Shown: positions 41,666 through 49,844 of the stretch, piece after piece | Position numbering within the stretch: the first letter of the stretch is position 1 | Layout of the letters: every line of letters begins with the position of its first letter | Source: Flavobacterium sp. | Lineage (GTDB): Bacteria; Bacteroidota; Bacteroidia; Flavobacteriales; Flavobacteriaceae | Direction: 5' to 3' | Assembly (NCBI RefSeq): GCF_029945805.1 | Contig: NZ_JAQSDH010000022.1 | Coordinates: forward strand, 124,001 to 188,000 | DNA length: 64,000 bases | Program-made: the position numbers and the translations under genes | The notes under the pieces: generated by a model | Told to the model about the DNA's origin: nothing | Databases searched by the model: none | Seen by the model: the letters and a program-made list of their open reading frames with translations, nothing else

Positions 41666-44600
41666 ATGAGTACTAAGTTTACTGAATACAAAGGACTTGA
41701 CTTGCCCGCAGTGGCATCTGAAGTTCTTGCATTTTGGAAAGAAAATAATATCTTCGAACAAAGCGTAACTTCTCGCGAAGGTGCCACGCCGTATGTGTTT
41801 TTTGAAGGGCCGCCATCTGCAAATGGTTTACCCGGAATTCACCACGTAATGGCGCGTGCGATTAAAGATATTTTTTGTCGTTATAAAACTCAGAAAGGGT
41901 TCCAAGTTAAGCGTAAAGCTGGTTGGGATACGCACGGTTTGCCTGTTGAATTAGGCACCGAAAAAGAATTAGGCATTACCAAAGAAGACATAGGAAAAAC
42001 CATTTCCATAGAAGAATACAACGAAGCGTGTAAAAAAACCGTGATGCGTTATACGGATGTCTGGAATGATCTTACCGAAAAAATGGGGTATTGGGTGGAT
42101 ATGGAAGATCCATATGTAACCTACAAATCCAAATATATGGAATCGGTTTGGTGGTTATTAAAACAGATTTACAACAAAGATTTATTATACAAAGGCTACA
42201 CAATCCAACCGTATTCACCAAAAGCTGGAACCGGATTATCATCGCACGAAGTGAATCAACCCGGAAGTTATAGAGATGTTACGGATACTACGGTTGTCGC
42301 ACAATTCAAAACAGTGCCAGAAACATTGCCACCCTTTTTACAAGGTTTTGGAGACGTTCACATTTTGGCTTGGACAACAACGCCTTGGACATTGCCTTCA
42401 AATACTGCGTTAACAGTTGGGCCAAAAATCGATTATGTTTTGGTTGATACTTTTAACCAATATACATTCCTTCCTGTAAAAGTTATTCTGGCTAAAAACT
42501 TAGTCGGGAAACAATTTGGAAAAGGATTTTTTGCTAGCGACGAACCCTCAGATTTTAAAAATTTCAAAGCTGGCGATAAAACAATTCCGTTCAAAGTTAT
42601 AACCGAATTTAAAGGAAAAGATTTAGTCGGAATTCGTTACGAACAATTGATGAAATTGGTTTTACCCTATCAAAATGCACAAAATGCCTTCAGAGTTATT
42701 TCTGGAGATTTTGTTACGACAGAAGATGGAACCGGAATTGTTCACACTGCGCCGACTTTTGGTGCCGATGATGCTAAAGTTGCCAAAGAAGCATCACCAG
42801 AAGTTCCGCCGATGTTGGTTTTGGATGCTAATGGAACTCCAGTGCCGTTAGTTGATTTACAAGGTAAGTTTATCCAAGGTTTAGGCAATTTGTCTGGGAA
42901 GTATGTTAAGAATGAATACTACGATGCTGGTCAAGCACCCGAACGTTCTGCCGATGTCGAAATTGCCATCCAATTAAAAGAAGAAAATAAAGCCTTTAAA
43001 GTTGAAAAATACGTTCACAGTTATCCGCACAGTTGGAGAACCGACGAACCTTTATTATATTATCCGCTAGATTCTTGGTTCATCAAAGTAACCGAAGTCA
43101 AAGACCGAATGTTCGACCTGAACGAAACCATCAATTGGAAGCCAAAAGCAACAGGCGAAGGTCGTTTCGGAAATTGGTTGAAAAATGCCAACGACTGGAA
43201 TTTATCGCGGTCACGTTATTGGGGAATTCCATTGCCAATTTGGAGAACGGAGGACGGAACCGAAGAAATTCTTATCGGTTCGGTTGAAGAATTGTATAAC
43301 GAAATTGAAAAGGCAATCCAAGCTGGAGTTGAAACCGTAAATCCGTTCAAAGATTTTGAAATCGGAAACATGACGGACGAAAATTACGATTTAGTTGATT
43401 TACACAAAAATGTAGTTGATAAAATCACTTTGGCTTCTCCATCAGGAAAACCGATGAAACGCGAAAGCGATTTGATAGATGTTTGGTTTGATTCGGGCGC
43501 GATGCCTTATGCTCAATGGCATTATCCGTTTGAAAACAAAGATAAAATTGACGAAAATAAAGATTTTCCAGCCGATTTTATTGCAGAAGGTGTGGATCAA
43601 ACTCGAGGTTGGTTTTATACATTACACGCTATTGGAACCTTAGTATTTGATAAAATTGCTTATAAAAATGTAGTTTCAAACGGTTTGGTTTTGGATAAAA
43701 ACGGGCAAAAAATGTCTAAACGTCTAGGAAATGCTGCCGATCCTTTTGAAACCATTGCAGAATATGGTCCCGATGCCACACGTTGGTATATGATAGCCAA
43801 TGCCAATCCGTGGGACAATTTGAAATTCGATATTGAAGGTGTTGCGGAAGTACGTCGTAAATTCTTCGGAACATTATACAATACCTATTCGTTCTTTAGT
43901 TTATATGCTAATATCGATGGCTTTAAATATGCTGAAGCGGAAATTCCACTAAACGAAAGACCCGAAATTGACCGTTGGATTTTATCAGAATTGCACACTT
44001 TGATAAAAGTAGTTGATGAAGCTTACGCCGATTATGAACCAACAAAAGCAGCTCGAGCGATTTCTGATTTCGTTCAAGAAAACTTGAGTAATTGGTATGT
44101 TCGTTTGTGCAGAAGACGATTCTGGAAAGGCGAATACGAGAAAGATAAAATTGCAGCCTACCAAACATTGTATACTTGTTTGCTAACCGTTGCCAAACTC
44201 GGCGCCCCGATCGCTCCATTCTTTATGGATAAATTATACAGCGATTTAGTCACCACTACTAAAAGCGAGGAGTTTAGCAGTGTTCACTTGGCAAAATTCC
44301 CAGTTTCGGTTGAAAACTTTGTTGATAAATCACTAGAAAGCAAAATGATGAAAGCACAGACCGTTTCGTCACTGGTATTATCACTTCGAAAAAAGGAAAT
44401 GATTAAGGTACGTCAACCCTTGCAAAAGGTTATCATTCCTGCATTTGACGCTAATTTCAAGGCTGAAATCAATGCAGTTGCTGACCTGATAAAAGCCGAA
44501 GTAAATGTTAAAGAAATCGAACTTTTGGATGATGCGTCAGGCGTTTTGGTGAAGCAGATCAAGCCGAATTTCAAGGCACTTGGACCCCGTTTCGGAAAAG

Positions 44601-45067
44601 ATATGGGATTGATTTCCAAAGAGATACAAGGTTTTTCAGCAGATCAAATTAACGAATTGGAAAACAAAGGTGCCTTAACGCTTGTTATCTCGGGAAATAG
44701 TATAATTTTAACGTCGGATGATGTAGAAATTTCTTCACAAGATATTCCGGGCTGGTTGGTCGCAAATGCAAATGGAATTACGGTTGCATTAGACGTTACA
44801 CTAACCGAAGAATTGATTAAAGAAGGAATTGCGAGAGAATTAGTTAACCGAATTCAGAACATTAGAAAAGATTCGGGATTTGAAGTAACAGACAAGATTA
44901 AAGTTCATTTGCAAAGCAACCAAGCCCTAGAAAAAGCGGTAAGTGCCAATGAAAATTACATCAAATCAGAAACATTAACAGAAACATTAGTTTTTGAAGC
45001 TGATTTGAAAGATGGAATAGAAATAGAATTTGACAACATAAAAACAAAAATATTAATCTCAAAATAG
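41666..45067 (+). CDS. ileS: Isoleucyl-tRNA synthetase
   Basis: Charges tRNA-Ile. I start at MSTKFTEYKG (41666). The frame is open 34 codons upstream, but that stretch is built on the heptamer repeat and is unlikely to be translated. The class I HIGH-like motif is PSANGLPGIHH (about 50-60) and KMSKR is at 682-686. The editing domain lies between them (LAWTTTPWTLPSNTA), and the tRNA-binding C-terminal domain follows. The total of 1133 residues is the long bacterial/eukaryote-like form lacking the terminal zinc finger. A DksA-like gene starts 7 bp downstream, so they are probably cotranscribed. Confidence 0.96.
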   Translation: MSTKFTEYKGLDLPAVASEVLAFWKENNIFEQSVTSREGATPYVFFEGPPSANGLPGIHHVMARAIKDIFCRYKTQKGFQVKRKAGWDTHGLPVELGTEKELGITKEDIGKTISIEEYNEACKKTVMRYTDVWNDLTEKMGYWVDMEDPYVTYKSKYMESVWWLLKQIYNKDLLYKGYTIQPYSPKAGTGLSSHEVNQPGSYRDVTDTTVVAQFKTVPETLPPFLQGFGDVHILAWTTTPWTLPSNTALTVGPKIDYVLVDTFNQYTFLPVKVILAKNLVGKQFGKGFFASDEPSDFKNFKAGDKTIPFKVITEFKGKDLVGIRYEQLMKLVLPYQNAQNAFRVISGDFVTTEDGTGIVHTAPTFGADDAKVAKEASPEVPPMLVLDANGTPVPLVDLQGKFIQGLGNLSGKYVKNEYYDAGQAPERSADVEIAIQLKEENKAFKVEKYVHSYPHSWRTDEPLLYYPLDSWFIKVTEVKDRMFDLNETINWKPKATGEGRFGNWLKNANDWNLSRSRYWGIPLPIWRTEDGTEEILIGSVEELYNEIEKAIQAGVETVNPFKDFEIGNMTDENYDLVDLHKNVVDKITLASPSGKPMKRESDLIDVWFDSGAMPYAQWHYPFENKDKIDENKDFPADFIAEGVDQTRGWFYTLHAIGTLVFDKIAYKNVVSNGLVLDKNGQKMSKRLGNAADPFETIAEYGPDATRWYMIANANPWDNLKFDIEGVAEVRRKFFGTLYNTYSFFSLYANIDGFKYAEAEIPLNERPEIDRWILSELHTLIKVVDEAYADYEPTKAARAISDFVQENLSNWYVRLCRRRFWKGEYEKDKIAAYQTLYTCLLTVAKLGAPIAPFFMDKLYSDLVTTTKSEEFSSVHLAKFPVSVENFVDKSLESKMMKAQTVSSLVLSLRKKEMIKVRQPLQKVIIPAFDANFKAEINAVADLIKAEVNVKEIELLDDASGVLVKQIKPNFKALGPRFGKDMGLISKEIQGFSADQINELENKGALTLVISGNSIILTSDDVEISSQDIPGWLVANANGITVALDVTLTEELIKEGIARELVNRIQNIRKDSGFEVTDKIKVHLQSNQALEKAVSANENYIKSETLTETLVFEADLKDGIEIEFDNIKTKILISK

Positions 45068-45074
45068 CAAAAAG

Positions 45075-45455
45075 ATGGTAGAAGAAAAAATGAGATACTC
45101 GGACGCAGATTTAGTAGAGTTCAAAGAAATTATTGTAAACAAAATGGAGAAGGCGAAAGCCGACTTAGAGTTGATAAAAAGTGCATACATGAATGACTCA
45201 AATAATGGAACCGATGACACATCGCCAACGTTTAAAGCATTCGAAGAAGGAAGCGAAACAATGTCTAAAGAAGCCAACTCGCAGTTAGCGATTCGCCAAG
45301 AGAAATTCATCAGAGATTTGAAAAATGCTCTTTTTCGTGTTGAAAATAAAACTTACGGCGTTTGTAAAGTTACAGGTAAACTTATTTCTAAGGAAAGATT
45401 ACGTGTTGTTCCTCATGCTACTATGAGCATTGAAGCAAAAAATATGCAACGATAA
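45075..45455 (+). CDS. TraR/DksA-family protein with degenerate zinc finger
   Basis: A 126-residue protein with a long N-terminal helical pair (about 5-85) and a C-terminal YGVCKVTGKLISKERLRVVPHATMS block that matches the DksA/TraR finger. Of the four zinc cysteines only C97 remains; the expected positions hold T100, S118 and A121. The family binds RNA polymerase through its secondary channel to tune transcription. Similar loss of cysteines is common in this phylum, so function may not need zinc. It lies 7 bp after ileS and ends at a strong terminator. Confidence 0.88.
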   Translation: MVEEKMRYSDADLVEFKEIIVNKMEKAKADLELIKSAYMNDSNNGTDDTSPTFKAFEEGSETMSKEANSQLAIRQEKFIRDLKNALFRVENKTYGVCKVTGKLISKERLRVVPHATMSIEAKNMQR

Positions 45456-45478
45456 TATATTAGTACAATTCACACTGT

Positions 45479-45506
45479 AACGCTCCAAAACGGAGCGTTA
45501 TTTTTT
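45479..45506 (+). terminator. Terminator of ileS-dksA-like unit
   Basis: AACGCTCC (45479-45486) pairs with GGAGCGTT (45492-45499), then six Ts. Confidence 0.88.
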
Positions 45507-45546
45507 AGAAAAATAATACTATTTTTGCGCAATCAAATTTCACAAA

Positions 45547-46164
45547 ATGTCATTAAGAAATTCCGTTTTAATTATTGCAATCGTCTTATTGGTGGACCAA
45601 TTTGTCAAAATCTACATCAAGATGAATTTTATTCTTGGAGAAGAAATAAGAGTATTTGAATGGTTCAGAATTTACTTTATTGAAAACGATGGAATGGCCT
45701 GGGGAACTAAAATTCCGGGAGAAAATGGAAAACTTATCTTAACCGTTTTCCGAATTTTAGCTGTTTTCGGGATTGGCTATTGGTTATATGATGCCAGCAA
45801 AAAGCATAGCTCCAACTATTTAATGGTTGCTATTGCGCTAATATTCGCTGGTGCCGTTGGAAATATAATTGACTCCGTATTTTATGGTGTTATTTTTAGC
45901 GACAGTCATCAGCAATTAGCTGAAATTTTTACCGACAAACCTTATCAAAGCTGGTTTCATGGCGAAGTAGTGGACATGCTTTATTTTCCCTTCTTTGAGG
46001 GCACTTTCCCAAAATGGCTTCCCGTTTATGGCGGAGAACCTTTCAAATTCTTCAATGCTATTTTTAATATTGCCGATATGGCAATTTCAACCGGCGTTGG
46101 AATTCTGATTGTATTCAACAAAAAAGCATTTGCTACGAAAGAATCTGTCGGAACGCATAGTTAG
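45547..46164 (+). CDS. lspA: Lipoprotein signal peptidase (signal peptidase II)
   Basis: Inner-membrane aspartyl protease that removes signal peptides from lipid-modified prolipoproteins. The catalytic aspartates are in GEVVDMLYFPF and FNIADMAISTG. Four hydrophobic segments are visible. At 205 residues it is longer than the E. coli enzyme (164), with extra sequence between the third helix and the first catalytic motif, as in other Bacteroidota. The window encodes several lipoprotein substrates. TATTTTTG at 45520-45527 is a likely -7 box. Its 3' end overlaps the convergent cyclo-ligase gene by 32 bp. Confidence 0.94.
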   Translation: MSLRNSVLIIAIVLLVDQFVKIYIKMNFILGEEIRVFEWFRIYFIENDGMAWGTKIPGENGKLILTVFRILAVFGIGYWLYDASKKHSSNYLMVAIALIFAGAVGNIIDSVFYGVIFSDSHQQLAEIFTDKPYQSWFHGEVVDMLYFPFFEGTFPKWLPVYGGEPFKFFNAIFNIADMAISTGVGILIVFNKKAFATKESVGTHS

Positions 46165-46711
46165 TAGTTGGCGTAACGCAATAATCCAAACAGATGTCAC
46201 CTTCAAAAACACCATCAATATGTTCTTCCGCTTCAAAGAAGGACAAGCCGACTTTAATCACATCTTCATTGCATTTGGATAAAAATTTGTCGTAAAATCC
46301 TTTACCATAGCCAACTCTATTTCCTTTTTTATCAAATGCCAAAAGCGGTACAAAAACCACCTGTATTTTAGCATTCGGAACTTCAATTCCATCTACAGGT
46401 TCAAAAATATTGTACTCGTTTTTTTGAAATTTGGTATTGTCTGTTAGCAAATAATTCGTCATTTCCAATGTTTGAAAAGTGCTCTTGGAAACAACAATTT
46501 CTTTATCGCGTCCGGCTAAAACCTGAAGAATATATTCGGTTTCTACTTCCTTTTGCTCTTCTATAGTCAGAAACAAATGAAAGTACGTTTTGTCCCAAAT
46601 ATCAAGTTGCAAAATTCTATTGGCTATTGCCAGACTTTTATCTTCAATTTCATTATGCGATAATTCCTGACGCAGTGCTCTGTATTTAATTCTTAACTCT
46701 TTTTTAAACAT
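46133..46711 (-). CDS. 5-formyltetrahydrofolate cyclo-ligase
   Basis: ATP-dependent enzyme that returns 5-formyl-THF to 5,10-methenyl-THF. The N-terminal MFKKELRIKYRALRQELS supplies the phosphate-binding basic residues, and the signature NRVGYGKGFYDKFLSK sits near residue 131-146. Length 192 is typical. It overlaps the end of the PLP decarboxylase gene by 8 bp, so the two are probably translationally coupled, and overlaps lspA tail-to-tail by 32 bp. Confidence 0.93.
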   Translation of the reverse strand: MFKKELRIKYRALRQELSHNEIEDKSLAIANRILQLDIWDKTYFHLFLTIEEQKEVETEYILQVLAGRDKEIVVSKSTFQTLEMTNYLLTDNTKFQKNEYNIFEPVDGIEVPNAKIQVVFVPLLAFDKKGNRVGYGKGFYDKFLSKCNEDVIKVGLSFFEAEEHIDGVFEGDICLDYCVTPTTNYAFRQILS

Positions 46712-47948
46712 AAATTGACGTTTTCAAATCATCTATAAAAGTAGTTAAATGTTCGACTTCAACATGATCCATTAGCACAATTTTGTACCATTGGTTTTCG
46801 TCGTTGTGCTGTTGTGGCACCAAATTATATTTTTCAGCTAGCGCCTGCGGAATATATTGCGATTTTATAGTCACAATATTCATAAAAGGTTCTCTAAAAT
46901 ATTTGATGTTGAGTTGGTCTAATTCTTTACATAAGAAAGAGGTTCTCATTTGCAACACGCTTACTTTTTCAAACCACCCATTTGGGCCATAGGTAAACAA
47001 TATCATCCAAACCGCCACAGCATTGGCACCGCTTCTGCTTCCGCACAAAGTCAAATCCATGCCTTCAACATATTCTGCTTCTTGAGTCAATACATTTTCT
47101 ATATAACCTTTACGACAAATAAAAATTCCCGTTCCATATGGAGCCTGTAGCATTTTATGTGCATCAATGGTGATGGAACTGATTTTTGGATTCTTGAAAT
47201 TAATTATAGATTGTTGATTACTGAATGGATATACAAATCCTCCATAGGCACCATCAACGTGAAGCTTATAGTACAACTGATGGTCTTCTAAGACTTCAAT
47301 ATAATTTTCCGGATTGTCAACAGAACCGAACATGGTTGTACCCATATTAGCCACAGCAATAAAATATTTTTTCCCCGCTGCTTTCGCGGTTTTTACTAAA
47401 GCGTTGAGTTGCCCTTTATCTATCGCCCTAGTATTAAAATCGACTGGAACCTTAAGCCAATCTAGTTGCAACAAATTTGCAGCTTTTGGAATAGAATAAT
47501 GTGTATCGAATGAAGCAATGATGGCAATTTGGTTAAGGTTTGCGCCAAAAGTATTTATGAAGTAATTCCGAAACATCCAAATGGCCTGAATATTAGCTTC
47601 TGTTCCACCTGGTGAAATGTAGCCGTCAAACGAACCGGGTTTTATCTTAAAAACATCAACGGCTAACACATTCAATACTTCCCGTTCAATTTCATGCGTA
47701 CCATTAAATGCTTTTTCTGAAGTGCCGTAAGTATGACATCCAATGTTATTGGGGTTGGCAACATAGGTTTGTAAAATGGGTGCATCTCTTAAAAAAGGAG
47801 CGTCATCGTTAAACACTTTGCCGTCAAGTTTGGATGCCGGATACCCTAATGAGATGTCTTTTGAAAAGTCAACATTTTCATGCAAAGCCATTTCTATTCT
47901 CTTTTGTCGTTCTTGTTGACTAAGTCTTTTCCAGTACTTCATACCCAA
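46704..47948 (-). CDS. PLP-dependent group II decarboxylase family protein
   Basis: Fold-type I PLP enzyme. K265 in ITIDAHKMLQAP is the Schiff-base lysine; HVDGAYGG (230-237) holds D232, which contacts the pyridine nitrogen; H150 (FDTHYSIPKA) stacks on the ring; and SPGGTEANIQA binds phosphate. The family decarboxylates aromatic, acidic or imidazole amino acids. Length 414 fits the histidine/tyrosine/aspartate decarboxylase types, but the substrate cannot be set from sequence alone. It precedes and overlaps the 5-formyl-THF cyclo-ligase gene. Confidence 0.85.
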   Translation of the reverse strand: MGMKYWKRLSQQERQKRIEMALHENVDFSKDISLGYPASKLDGKVFNDDAPFLRDAPILQTYVANPNNIGCHTYGTSEKAFNGTHEIEREVLNVLAVDVFKIKPGSFDGYISPGGTEANIQAIWMFRNYFINTFGANLNQIAIIASFDTHYSIPKAANLLQLDWLKVPVDFNTRAIDKGQLNALVKTAKAAGKKYFIAVANMGTTMFGSVDNPENYIEVLEDHQLYYKLHVDGAYGGFVYPFSNQQSIINFKNPKISSITIDAHKMLQAPYGTGIFICRKGYIENVLTQEAEYVEGMDLTLCGSRSGANAVAVWMILFTYGPNGWFEKVSVLQMRTSFLCKELDQLNIKYFREPFMNIVTIKSQYIPQALAEKYNLVPQQHNDENQWYKIVLMDHVEVEHLTTFIDDLKTSIYV

Positions 47949-48011
47949 AATTTTTCCAAAACTACATTTTTATAAAACTAAAAAACATGATAAATGTTAG
48001 TCTCATGCGTG

Positions 48012-48042
48012 TTTGTATTTCTAGAGATTTCAGTTAACTTTG
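48012..48042 (+). promoter_or_regulatory. Promoter of uvrC, abutting the start codon
   Basis: TTTG (48012-48015), a 19-nt spacer, and TAACTTTG (48035-48042). The -7 box ends 5 nt before the ATG at 48048, so the transcript should be leaderless or nearly so. Confidence 0.65.
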
Positions 48043-48047
48043 TTTTC

Positions 48048-49844
48048 ATGAATACACCTTCGCTTGAACTTCAAATACAAACCCTGCCGGACAATCCCGG
48101 AGTCTATCAGTATTATGATAAAGAAGGTAAAATACTGTATGTTGGTAAAGCCAAAAATCTTAAAAAGAGAGTTTCTTCTTATTTCAACAAACAACATGAT
48201 AATGCCAAGACCAATGTTTTGGTTAAGAAAATTGTCACGATTAAACACATCGTGGTTTCGTCTGAACAAGATGCGCTTTTGCTCGAAAATAATCTGATTA
48301 AGAAACTCCAACCACGGTATAATGTTTTGTTGCGCGATGATAAAACGTATCCTTGGATTTGCATTAAAAAAGAGCCTTTTTCGCGAATATTTTCCACCCG
48401 AAGAATGATTAAAGACGGCTCGGAATACTTTGGCCCATACACCAATTTCAAAATTGTGCACACTATTTTGGATTTAATCAAAGAATTATATCCGCTGCGA
48501 ACTTGCAATTACGATTTAAGCGAAAGCAATATCAAATCGCATAAGTTTAAAGTATGTCTAGAATATCATATTGGCAATTGCAAAGGGCCGTGTGAAGGAT
48601 TGGAAACCTTAGAAAATTATCAACAACAGGTAAATGCCATTCGGGAGATTTTAAAAGGAAATTTTAAAGACAGTTTGCGCGATTTCAAAAAACAAATGAT
48701 TGAATTGGCTTCCGAAATGAAGTTTGAAGAAGCACAGAGAATCAAGATAAAAATTAATGTTTTAGAAAATTACCAGTCGCGTTCTACTGTTTTAAATCCG
48801 AAGATTTCGAATATTGATGTGTTTTCGATTGTATCGGATGAAGCTGTAGCGTATGTCAACTTTTTACAAATTGCACACGGCGCTATTATTCGTTCGTTCA
48901 CTTTAGAACTCAAAAAGAAACTGGACGAAACCGACGAAGAACTATTAGAATTGGCTGTGGTAGAACTTCGCGAGCGTTTTCATTTGACTTCTAAAGAAAT
49001 TATTTTGCCGTTCGCCTTAGATTTTGGCGACACGATAAAAGTTACCGTTCCACAACTAGGTGATAAAAAGCAAATACTCGATTTATCCGAAAGAAATGCC
49101 AAATACCAACGATTGGAACAGTTAAAACAAATACAGATAGTGGATCCGGAACGTCACACGAATCGGATTATGGCGCAAATGAAAAAGGATTTACGCCTTT
49201 CGGTAGAACCCCGACATATTGAATGTTTTGACAACTCTAACATTCAGGGAACCAATCCGGTTTCGGCTTGTGTCGTTTTTAAAGATGGTAAACCCAGCAA
49301 AAAAGACTACCGCCATTTTAATATTAAAACGGTTGTAGGTCCAGATGATTTTGCTTCGATGGAAGAAGTAGTTTACAGACGCTACAAACGCCTTTTGGAC
49401 GAAGAGCAACCGTTACCCCAATTAATCATTATTGATGGTGGAAAAGGACAATTATCATCGGCATTAAAAAGTATTGATGCGTTAGGATTGCGTGGTAAAA
49501 TCGCCATCATCGGTATTGCAAAACGATTGGAAGAACTGTTTTATCCAGGCGATTCGGTTCCGTTATATTTGGACAAAAAATCAGAAACCTTGAAAGTTAT
49601 TCAGCAGTTGCGTAACGAAGCACACCGATTCGGAATTACGCACCATCGCGATAAGCGAAGTAAATCGGCACTAAATTCTTCTGTGGAAACCATTCCTGGA
49701 ATTGGTGAAAAAACTATGTTGACCTTGATAAAACATTTTAAAAGTGTTAAAAGATTAAAATTGGCTACAGAAATAGAAATTTCGGAGGTTATTGGTGCTT
49801 CTAAAGCCAAAAAAATTTCCGATTTTTACCAAAAAGAATTATAA
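48048..49844 (+). CDS. uvrC: Excinuclease ABC subunit C
   Basis: Makes both incisions in nucleotide excision repair with UvrB. I start at MNTPSLELQ (48048): the longer frame from 47994 would cover the promoter. GIY-YIG nuclease domain: NPGVYQYYDKEGKILYVGKA (15-34). UVR motif for UvrB binding: MIELASEMKFEEAQRIK. The RNase-H-like C-terminal nuclease includes IECFDNSNIQGTNPV, and two helix-hairpin-helix motifs end the protein (IPGIGEKTMLTLIKHFKSV). 598 residues is normal. Its stop overlaps the patatin-like start by one base (TAATG). Confidence 0.95.
   Translation: MNTPSLELQIQTLPDNPGVYQYYDKEGKILYVGKAKNLKKRVSSYFNKQHDNAKTNVLVKKIVTIKHIVVSSEQDALLLENNLIKKLQPRYNVLLRDDKTYPWICIKKEPFSRIFSTRRMIKDGSEYFGPYTNFKIVHTILDLIKELYPLRTCNYDLSESNIKSHKFKVCLEYHIGNCKGPCEGLETLENYQQQVNAIREILKGNFKDSLRDFKKQMIELASEMKFEEAQRIKIKINVLENYQSRSTVLNPKISNIDVFSIVSDEAVAYVNFLQIAHGAIIRSFTLELKKKLDETDEELLELAVVELRERFHLTSKEIILPFALDFGDTIKVTVPQLGDKKQILDLSERNAKYQRLEQLKQIQIVDPERHTNRIMAQMKKDLRLSVEPRHIECFDNSNIQGTNPVSACVVFKDGKPSKKDYRHFNIKTVVGPDDFASMEEVVYRRYKRLLDEEQPLPQLIIIDGGKGQLSSALKSIDALGLRGKIAIIGIAKRLEELFYPGDSVPLYLDKKSETLKVIQQLRNEAHRFGITHHRDKRSKSALNSSVETIPGIGEKTMLTLIKHFKSVKRLKLATEIEISEVIGASKAKKISDFYQKEL

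Noticed and set aside
47994..48047. An 18-residue extension of UvrC
   Set aside because: It would cover the -33/-7 promoter; the family start fits the ATG at 48048.
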